From a virus: 39,458 bases of DNA. The stretch is taken from positions 1 through 39,458 of the IMG/VR virus record IMGVR_UViG_3300044655_000546; one strand, written 5' to 3'. Within the stretch, counting starts at the first letter, position 1. The number at the start of each line of letters is the position of its first letter. The notes beneath the pieces are model-generated. The model searched no databases. It was not told where the DNA came from and saw nothing but the letters and a program-made list of their open reading frames with translations. This document shows, in pieces, positions 13,018 to 22,000 of the stretch. The translations under genes were made by a program, and so were the position numbers.

Positions 13018-14589
13018 ATGGAAATACTTGCAGACAATGCGCTGTTAGTGCGCACAAAAAATCCGAACAAGGTCACGGAAGTCATCCAGAAGTCTAAAGT
13101 GCTGAAGGAGTACCAGACCGATAGAGGCGCTGGATATGAAGTCGCTGTGCACTGGACGTTAGGCAATGCACACATTCTGAAGAACCTTGGGTTCAAGAAG
13201 GTGCTGTCTCCTATCCTTGCAAAATATGACTGGCCCGGTATGTACAGACCCTTCAATCACCAGAGAGATACTGCATCTTTCCTGACGCTTCACAAGCGTG
13301 CATTCTGTTTGAACGCAATGGGTACTGGCAAGACGAGCGCCGTAGTCTGGGCGGCGGATTACCTGCTGAAAGAAAAGGCCATCAACCGCGTGCTGATCAT
13401 CTGCCCTCTGTCGATCATGGACTGTGCATGGAGAAACGATCTTTTCAAGACAGCTATGCACCGGCGCGTTGGTATCGCTCACGGCTCTAGGGACGCTCGA
13501 ATACAAGTGATCAACAGCAAGTCTGAGTTCGTCATCATTAACTACGATGGTGTCGAGACGGTACGTGATGAGATTGCGCAAGGTGGGTTTGATCTGATTG
13601 TGTGCGACGAAAGCACTGCGCTCAAGAATGTGAAGACTAGACGGTGGAAGTCCATCAATTCGCTGATAACTGCAAAGACATGGTTGTGGCTCCTGACAGG
13701 CACACCGGCTGCTCAAAGTCCCGAAGATGCTTATGGACAAGCTCGATTGGTTAATCCAACTGCAGTGCCTTCGTTTGCCGGAGCATGGAAAGACAAGGTC
13801 ATGTTCAAGATCAGCACCTTCAAGTGGGTGCCTCGACCTGAGTCTACGGATATTGTGTACAACGTAATGCAGCCTGCCATTCGCTACCGAACCGAGGATT
13901 GCCTAGACCTGCCAGAACAGCTCATCACGACACGCGAGTTGGAGATGACACCTCAACAGAAGAAGTACTATGAAAAGCTCCGCAAGGAGATGTTGATTCA
14001 GGCGGCGGGGGAAGAAGTCACAGCCGTCAATGCTGCAGTCAAGATGGGTAAGCTCCTGCAGATTGCATCGGGCGCAATCTATTCCGATACTGGCGAGGTG
14101 GTGGAGTTCGACTGCAAGACCAAACTGGACGAGCTATTGAATGTAGTGGAGCAGTCCTCACATAAGACACTCATATTCTGTAATTTCCGGCATTCTATCG
14201 AGATGGTGCAGGGGTTCTTAAACAAGCATGGGATCAGCAACGAAGCCATCCACGGTGGGGTTTCTGCCAAGAAGCGCACTGCTATCTTCGATGAGTTCCA
14301 GAAGAACAAAGATCCTCGGGTGCTTGTCATTCAACCACAGGCCGCAGCTCATGGTGTTACACTAACCGCCGCAAATACGGTATGCTGGTTTTCCCCGACG
14401 ACTAGCGCGGAAACCTATCTGCAGGCGAACGCCCGAGTCCATCGAGCGGGACAGAAAAACCCCTGTCTAGTAGTGCACCTGTGCTCTTCTCCGGTAGAGA
14501 AGGAATTGTACAAAGCGCTCGAAACTAGGACACTTGCGCAGAACAGTCTATTGGAACTATATAAAGGATTCTTAGGAGGATTGATATGA
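13018..14589 (+). CDS. SNF2-like superfamily 2 helicase, 523 aa
   Basis: Helicase motifs are visible in order: Walker A MGTGKTS (K105), motif II DEST (D197-T200), motif III LLTGTP, and in the second RecA fold IFCNFRHS, GGVSAKKR and motif VI Q469-x3-R473-x-HRAGQ479, the SNF2 signature. Known members translocate on double-stranded DNA; phage versions are minimal, lacking chromatin domains, and the length fits. It lies between the nuclease genes and the ssDNA-binding unit, so fork remodelling, recombination or displacement of bound proteins is likely. The codons for its last two residues overlap the -35 element of the next promoter. Confidence 0.93.
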   Translation: MEILADNALLVRTKNPNKVTEVIQKSKVLKEYQTDRGAGYEVAVHWTLGNAHILKNLGFKKVLSPILAKYDWPGMYRPFNHQRDTASFLTLHKRAFCLNAMGTGKTSAVVWAADYLLKEKAINRVLIICPLSIMDCAWRNDLFKTAMHRRVGIAHGSRDARIQVINSKSEFVIINYDGVETVRDEIAQGGFDLIVCDESTALKNVKTRRWKSINSLITAKTWLWLLTGTPAAQSPEDAYGQARLVNPTAVPSFAGAWKDKVMFKISTFKWVPRPESTDIVYNVMQPAIRYRTEDCLDLPEQLITTRELEMTPQQKKYYEKLRKEMLIQAAGEEVTAVNAAVKMGKLLQIASGAIYSDTGEVVEFDCKTKLDELLNVVEQSSHKTLIFCNFRHSIEMVQGFLNKHGISNEAIHGGVSAKKRTAIFDEFQKNKDPRVLVIQPQAAAHGVTLTAANTVCWFSPTTSAETYLQANARVHRAGQKNPCLVVHLCSSPVEKELYKALETRTLAQNSLLELYKGFLGGLI

Positions 14590-14610
14590 TTGTATGAATA
14601 CTGATATAAT
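14581..14610 (+). promoter_or_regulatory. sigma70-type promoter for the ssDNA-binding unit
   Basis: TTGATA (14581-14586) and a perfect TATAAT (14605-14610) are separated by 18 bases, one mismatch from the consensus -35. The element lies in the only sizeable gap of the plus-strand arm upstream of the convergent region, 50 bases before an ATG. It is predicted from sequence only. Confidence 0.7.
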
Positions 14611-14632
14611 AACCTTACGTCGCAGGTTGCGA
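14611..14632 (+). promoter_or_regulatory. overlapping inverted repeats just after the -10 element
   Basis: AACCT (14611-14615) pairs with AGGTT (14624-14628), and TCGCA (14620-14624) pairs with TGCGA (14628-14632). They fall at the expected transcription start and could form an operator or alternative 5' hairpins in the mRNA. Each is short and chance is possible. Confidence 0.35.
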
Positions 14633-14660
14633 TGGGAATGCGTTAACAACGGAGTTATAT

Positions 14661-15065
14661 ATGGAAACTAGACAATCCGCAGATGAATTAGCAGATGAGT
14701 TCATCAAATTACGAGACGCTAAAAAACGTCTGGACGATATCTATGAGCAAAAGAAGGAAGTGTTCGAGACTCGAATGCGTGAGATCACAAATGAGCTGAC
14801 TCTGCTCTGCGAAGAGCAAAACGCGTCGAGCATACGAACCGCCCACGGAACGATCATTCGCTCCGTAACTACTGACTACAGCACCTCAGATTGGGATGCG
14901 ATGCACAATTTGGTCATCAAGTATCAAGCACCGTACCTGCTGTGGAAGCGGATCAACAACTCCGCAATGAAAGAATTTCTGGATGCGCATCCAGAAGAGT
15001 ACCCACCGGGGCTTCGCATTGATAGCAAGTACACGGTAACTGTTAGAAGACCAACCGCACGATAG
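14661..15065 (+). CDS. coiled-coil protein upstream of ssDNA-binding protein, 134 aa
   Basis: The first 60 residues are a charged helix likely to form a coiled coil (LADEFIKLRDAKKRLDDIYEQ). The C-terminal half has YLLWKRINNSAMKEFLDAHP and a terminal PPGLRIDSKYTVTVRRP, a pattern recurrent in phage hypothetical proteins and loosely like the end of Mu Gam-type proteins. It has its own promoter and shares a unit with the probable ssDNA-binding gene, so a recombination-mediator or nuclease-inhibitor role is a reasonable but unproven inference. CGGAGT precedes the ATG. Confidence 0.75.
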   Translation: METRQSADELADEFIKLRDAKKRLDDIYEQKKEVFETRMREITNELTLLCEEQNASSIRTAHGTIIRSVTTDYSTSDWDAMHNLVIKYQAPYLLWKRINNSAMKEFLDAHPEEYPPGLRIDSKYTVTVRRPTAR

Positions 15066-15074
15066 GTGATCACT

Positions 15075-15974
15075 ATGGCGAATGAAATTACCCTTTTTAG
15101 GGATGAAAAAGATGTTGTCCTTGCTAACCCGCAGGGGCTTGATGAAATTACTAAACGCCTTCTGGGCAGTGCGAACTACAAGCGCATTTCGATCCGTGGC
15201 AAGAAGTTCAGTATGGTTGTGAATGGTAGCGTAGCAGCCAAGGCACCCGGAAGCACTCTGGATGTAGTCGTAGTGAACGCTGCTCCTGCTGTGAGCCGTC
15301 ACTGGTATTCGAAGGCTTATGACCCTAGCGCGGTAGGAATGCCGGATTGCTGGTCGAATGACGGAGTCCGTCCTGATGCACGGTCTGCAGCGCCCCAAGG
15401 AAATACTTGTGAGGCCTGTCCTAAGAATAGGGGAGGTTCTGGTACCAATGGATCACGCGCATGTAAGTTCTCTCGTAGGCTTGCCGTAATTCTGGCTAAT
15501 GATGTGGAGAACTCTGATGTCTATCAGATTCAGCTCCCGGCTGCTTCCATCTTTGGTAAGGTGCAGAACGGTAACATGCCGCTCGACGCTTACGTTAAGC
15601 AGTTGGCTGGGTACAACTACAGCATCACTCAGGTTGTTACTGAGCTGGCGTTTGATGATGACTCTGACTCTCCCAAGCTGTTCTTCCGTGCGGTACGCCG
15701 CCTGAACGAAGATGAGAAGAATGTCGCTATTATCAAGGGCACGAGCCCTGAAGCTGAAGCGGCGATTACCTTCAATCCTGCACAGATGGATATGGCTAAG
15801 AAAGCACAGGAGCCGACTCCGGCGCCACCCGCAGCAGAGAAGCCGCTGTTCCGTGAAGAGGACAAACCTGAAGTGGATGAGCCGACAGTGCGTGCCAGTA
15901 AGTCAAAAGCACCTGAGCCTAAAGACCCGGTAGACGTTGATTCAATGCTTAACGATTGGGCTGACGACGAGTGA
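15075..15974 (+). CDS. probable ssDNA-binding protein with zinc motif and acidic tail, 299 aa
   Basis: The N-terminal half is beta-rich. Four cysteines, C92, C112, C115 and C130 (CEACPKN ... ACKFSRR), suggest a zinc ribbon inserted in the fold. The C-terminal quarter is a Pro/Ala/Lys-rich linker ending in the strongly acidic MLNDWADDE, as in SSB, T7 gp2.5 and T4 gp32, where the acidic tail contacts replication partners. Proteins with this Cys pattern are common beside phage PolA genes, but I know no firm family name. The start at 15075 is five bases from AGGTGA; the GTG at 15066 lies inside that ribosome-binding site. Its own promoter and terminator fit high expression. Confidence 0.7.
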   Translation: MANEITLFRDEKDVVLANPQGLDEITKRLLGSANYKRISIRGKKFSMVVNGSVAAKAPGSTLDVVVVNAAPAVSRHWYSKAYDPSAVGMPDCWSNDGVRPDARSAAPQGNTCEACPKNRGGSGTNGSRACKFSRRLAVILANDVENSDVYQIQLPAASIFGKVQNGNMPLDAYVKQLAGYNYSITQVVTELAFDDDSDSPKLFFRAVRRLNEDEKNVAIIKGTSPEAEAAITFNPAQMDMAKKAQEPTPAPPAAEKPLFREEDKPEVDEPTVRASKSKAPEPKDPVDVDSMLNDWADDE

Positions 15975-15991
15975 TAGCATTGGGGTAACAC

Positions 15992-16015
15992 AGGGAGGTC
16001 TTAGGACCTCCCTTT
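15992..16015 (+). terminator. hairpin terminator after the ssDNA-binding unit
   Basis: A perfect 9-bp stem (AGGGAGGTC / GACCTCCCT) with a TTAG loop is followed by TT and then CC. The stem is strong but the T-tract is short, so partial termination is likely, reducing read-through into the primase-helicase gene. Confidence 0.7.
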
Positions 16016-16033
16016 CCGGTTCGAGGCGGGGAA

Positions 16034-18979
16034 ATGAAAGGACTAGAATTATTTAATAATGTACTCCCACAACATGGACTCCTCTGCATTGTTGGGCTCA
16101 TGCACGACAAGTCTGCTCCAGCCATCGTCAAGTATTTTGATCAGGGGAGTGAAGACGCAGATGAATTCATACAGGAGATGGACGAAAGCGGGAGAGAAGT
16201 CTACTTTGGTTGCGCAAGCTATCAGGACTCCTCTAAGAAAAAAGATGTGCGAAACATCCATACGCTACGTGCTTTCTATGTGGACTTAGACTGTGGTAAG
16301 GGAGATGGTGGTTACGAAACCAAGCAGGAGGCCATCAATGACCTCAATAGATTTTGTTCTGAGACGCGCTTGCCTCTGCCTACGCTTGTTGATTCAGGCA
16401 ATGGAGTGCACGCCTATTGGCCTCTAACTGAGGCTGTCGAATACAACACGTGGAAGCCTATCGCTGACGCGTTCAAGAAGTTTGTGCGACAGCACGAGCT
16501 CAAAGCTGATCCAGTCGTATCAGCAGACGGTGCCCGAATACTTCGCGTACCGGGAACGATCAATAAGAAGAGGGTGCATAAGCACCGCCCTGTGCGCTTG
16601 CGCCATACGGTGGACGCCATAGACCTTGAGACCTTTACAGGTCTGATCAGCTATATCCCTCGTGGTGCCTATACAGCACAGACTTCTGATCCTGTTATGG
16701 AAAAGCTCTTGAAGGAGAGCAACAAGTACAAGTTCAGCCGTATCTACAAAAAGAGCATTGAGACGATTGAGCGTGAAGAGGAAGTCGAGGAAGAATATGA
16801 GCAGATTGATGGCAGCAAAGCATTCCGTCTCATAAAGAAGAAGGTTACTCGAAGCGCAGGATGTCCGCAGATCGCCTATTGCGTTGCCAACAGTGAGAAT
16901 CTTGAAGAACCAATGTGGACCGCGGCGCTTTCTATCGCATGGTTCTGCGTCGATAAGATTGACGGTATTGAGATGGTCTCTCGGGGGTATCCCGGTACGG
17001 GTCCTGAAGAATGGTACGACAAGGCAAGCAAGCGCGTTGGTCCCTATCTGTGCGAAACATGGAAAGGCTTAGAACATCCGCAGCTCTGTGGCCAGTGCAT
17101 TCATAGAGGCAAGATCAGTACTCCTCTTGTTCTGGGTACTGTAATCGAACAGGCTACGCCGGAAGACAACATCATTGAAGTAAAGCACGAGACGTTAGGT
17201 GAGACCGTCACCGTCGAGCTACCTAATGAGTACCCGTTCCCTTGGATGCGCCCGAAAGCAGGGGGCGTTGCTTTAAGAGGTAAACCCGATGCGCAGGGCT
17301 CTTCTAATAACAACGACGACGATGATGACGACCCAGATGAAGTCCTAGTCTACGAACACGACTTCTGGGTTAAGCGCCGTATGTGGGACGGGAACAAGGA
17401 AATGATACTGATGGCAAGGCATTTGCCTCACGACGGATTGCTAGAGTTCTCTGCTCCTTTGTCGGATGTGTTCAAGACTGAGAAGCTCCAAGCGCTTCTG
17501 TCTGACAAAGGTATAACCGCTGCGCACCACAGTCGCAGGCTAGACTTATTAAAGAAATACATAGCAGCATGGGTTTCGAGATTGCAGAAAGAAAACAGCG
17601 CAGACAAAGCACGGTCGCAGTTCGGTTGGCAGGACAACGATACGGTGTTCGTCATTGGGTCACGAGAGATTGATAAGAACGGAGACCTCAAGTACAGCCC
17701 GATCAAGTCATCATTGGAGAAGATTGCTGATATCTATTCCAAGCGTGGGTCATTGGACGAGTGGCGGAAGATCGCCAACTACTATGCCAAGCCGGGCAAC
17801 GAAGCCCGTGCGTTCGGTTTGTTCTGCAGCTTCGGTGCTCCTCTGTACAAGTTCATTGGTGAAGGCAGCATGATCGTGCACCTGACCAATGCGGCATCGG
17901 GTGTTGGTAAGTCATCTATCCAGAAGGTAGCGCTGAGTGTTTGGGGTGATCCCCTGCGAGCCCTTCTGACAGAAAACGATACGCCCAACGCCAAGATCAA
18001 CAGGGCTGGCATTCTGCACAACATTCTGTGCGCCATTGATGAAATCACAAACATGCTGCCGGAGGCGGCGAGTCGGTTCTCTTTCGATCTGTCAGCAGGT
18101 AGAGGCAAGAACCGCTTGAAGAGCGGCGACAACGAGGAGCGTGAAAACAATACGACATGGGAAACCATCTTCCTCACCTCTGGTAACAACAGCTTGCACG
18201 ATACGTTGCGTCAGCATAAGGCGCAGGTAGAAGGTGAAATGTATCGAATCTTTGAAGCCCCAGTGCCGATAGACCGATCACTGACAAAGGCAGAGGCGGA
18301 TGAAATCTATGCGTACACCTTGCCGCACAATTACGGCCATGCGGGTGAGGAGTTCATGCGATACGTGGTGCCCAACAAGCAGGATGTCATTGAGCGGCTA
18401 CGCGAGATACAGGCACAGTACGATGAAATGATTGGTGCTGAGTCCAAGGAGCGCTTCTACTCCGCTTGCTTCGCAGCAGCTTTCGCAGGGGCCGAGATCG
18501 CAAATCGTTTGGGGTTGATCGACATTCCTATCGAGCCTGTTATGAAATGGGCCTCTGGGCTACTGGACGATACGCGAGTTGTGCTCAAGAAAGCGGTCAC
18601 TATCTCAGACGAAGCAAACTACGAGGCGGTCATTAGTGAGTATTGGAACCAGACGATTGCGCAGATCCTTGTTGTGCAGAGCGGTGAAACAGAGACGGAC
18701 GAGAACCTGCTGAACCAGCAGTCTTTAAAACCTGTCATTGGTGCTCTGAAAGGGCGCCACGAAGTGAAGACCAAACGCCTGTACTTGGCAGTGGCTGACT
18801 TTGAGAAGTGGTTACGTCTGAATCGCGTTCCCAGCCATCAGGTGGTGGAAGCATTGAAGAGCAAAGGCGTGCTCGATAAGGAAGAGTTTTTCAATCTTGG
18901 CTACGACACCAGCGCCTACAACACGGCACCTGTCAGGACCTATCGCTTTAATACGGCGAAGTTGACAAGCCCCGATTAG
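16034..18979 (+). CDS. primase-helicase: RepB-type archaeo-eukaryotic primase fused to DUF927-like ATPase, 981 aa
   Basis: The N-terminus has the three primase motifs: FYVDLD (D84, D86), SGNGVHAYW (H126) and SADGARILRVPGTIN (D165, R168). A Cys/His cluster (HPQLCGQCIHRG, about residues 349-360) could bind zinc, followed by an acidic Asn/Asp run near residues 420-436. The C-terminal ATPase has Walker A GVGKS (K626) and Walker B AIDEI (D669, E670) plus a TSGNNSL sensor-like segment, as in DUF927 helicases. Such fusions unwind DNA at the fork and make primers in one polypeptide. No separate replicative helicase or primase gene is present in the window, which fits. It is the last gene of the plus-strand arm. 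Confidence 0.92.
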   Translation: MKGLELFNNVLPQHGLLCIVGLMHDKSAPAIVKYFDQGSEDADEFIQEMDESGREVYFGCASYQDSSKKKDVRNIHTLRAFYVDLDCGKGDGGYETKQEAINDLNRFCSETRLPLPTLVDSGNGVHAYWPLTEAVEYNTWKPIADAFKKFVRQHELKADPVVSADGARILRVPGTINKKRVHKHRPVRLRHTVDAIDLETFTGLISYIPRGAYTAQTSDPVMEKLLKESNKYKFSRIYKKSIETIEREEEVEEEYEQIDGSKAFRLIKKKVTRSAGCPQIAYCVANSENLEEPMWTAALSIAWFCVDKIDGIEMVSRGYPGTGPEEWYDKASKRVGPYLCETWKGLEHPQLCGQCIHRGKISTPLVLGTVIEQATPEDNIIEVKHETLGETVTVELPNEYPFPWMRPKAGGVALRGKPDAQGSSNNNDDDDDDPDEVLVYEHDFWVKRRMWDGNKEMILMARHLPHDGLLEFSAPLSDVFKTEKLQALLSDKGITAAHHSRRLDLLKKYIAAWVSRLQKENSADKARSQFGWQDNDTVFVIGSREIDKNGDLKYSPIKSSLEKIADIYSKRGSLDEWRKIANYYAKPGNEARAFGLFCSFGAPLYKFIGEGSMIVHLTNAASGVGKSSIQKVALSVWGDPLRALLTENDTPNAKINRAGILHNILCAIDEITNMLPEAASRFSFDLSAGRGKNRLKSGDNEERENNTTWETIFLTSGNNSLHDTLRQHKAQVEGEMYRIFEAPVPIDRSLTKAEADEIYAYTLPHNYGHAGEEFMRYVVPNKQDVIERLREIQAQYDEMIGAESKERFYSACFAAAFAGAEIANRLGLIDIPIEPVMKWASGLLDDTRVVLKKAVTISDEANYEAVISEYWNQTIAQILVVQSGETETDENLLNQQSLKPVIGALKGRHEVKTKRLYLAVADFEKWLRLNRVPSHQVVEALKSKGVLDKEEFFNLGYDTSAYNTAPVRTYRFNTAKLTSPD

Positions 18980-19021
18980 CTGGTAAAGTCTAACTTCGTT
19001 CATTCATCTCCCCATAGTGCT

Positions 19022-19053
19022 GCCCCGGCTTCTCTCCTACCGGGGCCTTTTTT
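19022..19053 (+). terminator. rho-independent terminator of the plus-strand arm
   Basis: GCCCCGG (19022-19028) pairs perfectly with CCGGGGC (19040-19046) around an 11-base loop. One C separates the stem from six T (19048-19053). Read on the minus strand there is no T-tract after the hairpin, so it is efficient for plus-strand transcripts only. The T-run overlaps the stop codon of the opposing 2068-codon gene. Confidence 0.88.
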
Positions 19054-22000
19054 ATATCTCAAACCCGTACTGTCTAGCGAGGCGCACGCCTTTAGCAGCT
19101 ACGCGATTCCTGTCCTCAGTTAGCTTATCTATCCGCTGCTTCTTAACCCGAGGGTCTAGGTCCGTGCGGTTCGTAACGCGCTCGATGTTGGCAGAGAGTT
19201 CATTCATGGTATCCATGTTCTCTTTCAGAGCTTCCTTGGAGCGCATTAGATCCTTAAACTTCGGGTCATCCTTGAGCGTCTGCATCAACTGCGTATTGCC
19301 CTTGGTCCGTGCAGCGCTTTCCGTAGCTGCAAACTGTTTGACCTCTTCGTATACATCGTAGAAGTCTTCCACTGCCTTATCCTTGGCACCCTTCACTAGC
19401 ACGCCCTTAAAGAAAGGCTGATCCGCAAGAATCTTCTCCGGCTTTTCTGGCCCATTGTAGAGAGCATAATCAGATGCAACCCTAGCCAAGCCCCACACCT
19501 GCCCAAAGTACCCTTCCATCACGCGCTCCATACGATCTGGAGACAGCACCTCTGCATCAATACCCATACCGTGCAGCTCTTTCGCTACGTCCTTCATCAG
19601 TTCTCCTGCCCTGCGGTCACGCAAGTAAGGGAGCTTCTCTGAATCTCCACGGCTTTCAATCGGCGCCCAGTTGTGGAAGTCGAAGTTCATCGCCGCTTCT
19701 GCCAAAGGTTTTACAGCATAGATCATAGGGAACGGAGGAATCACCGTATCCATCACCGTCTTACCGACTTCCTTGGCCGCTCTCTTGGTGCTAATGACAC
19801 CCATGTTCGCCAGAGTGATAGCTTCTGGAATCGTCTTGAGCAGTGCACCTAATTCAAACTGGATCGGTTCTTTAATGAACGGCTGGTCCTTATCTCCAGT
19901 GGGTATTAACCAATTCGAAGCGCGATCCGTAGCCTTCAGATAATCCTCGTCATCAGACATTGCCATAGCATAGGCTGACGTATACATCGCAACCAGAGCA
20001 GCACGAGTGTAGAAAATACGCCGTTGTTCCATCGCCTCTGCCTTAGACAGACGCCCGATCTTCTCAGGAGCCATAGCTTTAGCAGCAACATGCAGACCGT
20101 TCAGCGCGGCGCCAAAGAATGGAGTCACAGCTCGCATGGTGCGAGCCAACTCAGAACGTCCCTGACGCGCAAAGTTGATGATCTCTCGGGCCTTGATTGC
20201 CGCAATGTTCTCGGCATCTTTAGGACTGAACCCTTCACTAATAGCTTGCTTGTATGCCTTGTCAGCAACGACGGCGCGTGTGGCACCGTCCACTGCTTCG
20301 TGAATTTTCTTAACCTGATCGACGCCTTTGATCACCCAACCTTTGTCCTTGCTGACGTACTTGGAGAACTCAACGGGATCAGTGATTACATCCTGTGCAG
20401 CTACGATACCTCTACGCTGGAGCTTCTCATACCACTCTGACTTGTTCGCCATGATCTTGGTGAGCTCTTTCATCGTATCGAACGGAGTGACCATACCCAC
20501 ACGAGCAACGGCGCTGGCAGTCAACGGTTCGCGCACCAACTGCCTGAACCAGAACAGAGGATTCATAACCATCACACCGCGCACAAGGTTCGAAACTTTC
20601 TTGAGCTGACGGAAGATCGGATTGACCAGAGGCTGTGCACCCATGAGAGCAAACAATGCCTGCTTGTCGTAGACCTTGTAGTACTGGGGCTCACCATTCT
20701 CCATGACCGTGAGATCAGCCTGCTCCTTATGCTTCACACGTTCCGCTGACCCTGCAACAGATAACTGTTCAGCAAAGGCTTTGTTGAGATCGTTGCGCAT
20801 CGACATCATGGTGGTCATAGCCAGATGCTTGAGTAGGTTGGCTTCAACCATGACTTCATGGAAGTGGCGCTTCTGCTGCTTGATACCCGGCTGACGCTTA
20901 GTGCTACGCATACTGCTACGGAACGCATCGACTAGTGCATGGTTCGTAGGATCGTAGAGCATACTGTCGAAGTCTTTCTGGAGTTCATTCTCCATATTCT
21001 TGTACAGCGGGATATAGTTCGGACGCGTACGGCAGAAGTCAGCGAACTCCTTATTGATTACACCGCTAGACTCAAGGTTATCGACGCACGTTCTCAGCAG
21101 GCTGTAGACGTTTTGCGCTTCGTTGGCAAGCTGTGGATCAGAGGCTTCCAAAGCCTCAGCCATTTTCACTTGTTCATCAGTAGCCCATGTGCGGCTCTCG
21201 TACTGATTCTGAAACAGCTTAGTAATTTCCTCTGCTTTACCTTCAAGGGACTCAGCCGTCTCTATGAAACTTGCCTTTTTCTTTGCATCTTTCGTGCGTC
21301 GAGCTGCGGCGCGCAGATCATCTGCCATCACTTCGTAGTTAGCAGCGGTGTCCTTTTTCTTCTGATCTTCTGCACGGATGGTGCGAGCAACCAGACCGAC
21401 GAGCATGTTGTTAAACTTTTCTGCTTTACCTGCTTCAGTAATATCGCGGTAGATACGCTCAAGAGCCACATTCGGGTTTTTCTGTACGCGGTAGGTTCCG
21501 TCACCGTTAGGCATGATAGAACCATTATGTACGGCGTCGGTCAGCAGGTTCCCTGCTTGCGCATAAGCACTTGCCACCATATCAACAGCGGCTTTGCCGT
21601 CTACCATCATGGGGCGATCTTTAGTGGCTTTACCCAGATCATCGTACATATCCAACCATTCACTGGTGAAGGAGGTTCTGCGCCCTTCTTTGAATATGTC
21701 ACGCGCTCCGTCTGCAAACTTTTGAGAAAAGCTACGCTCCCTCAGCTCACCTGCCAACCCAATTTCATCGGGCTGTTCTTTGTGCACTTCACGAGCTATC
21801 TCTTCATCGTCGGCAATCTGCTTAGCGATCTGCGGGCTAGCTTTCTTGCTAGGAAGGCCAATGCCTTCCGCTTCCGTAGTTTTAAGCAATGACTGCAGTG
21901 CTGTTTCAAGCTCTGCCAGAGCAGGTTTCATTTGAGCGAGTTCTTCAATCCTTGCCTTACGATCAGCAACGCGCTGATGGTAATCACCAAGCGCCTTTTC

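Noticed and set aside
13159-13740. Minus-strand open frame of 193 codons inside the SNF2-like helicase
   Set aside because: It lies opposite essential helicase motifs and in the wrong direction for the arm.
20939-21892. Long plus-strand open frame (317 codons) inside the giant virion gene
   Set aside because: It is fully antisense to a gene with clear domains, has no sensible motifs and no neighbouring plus-strand genes; it reflects codon bias of the real frame.
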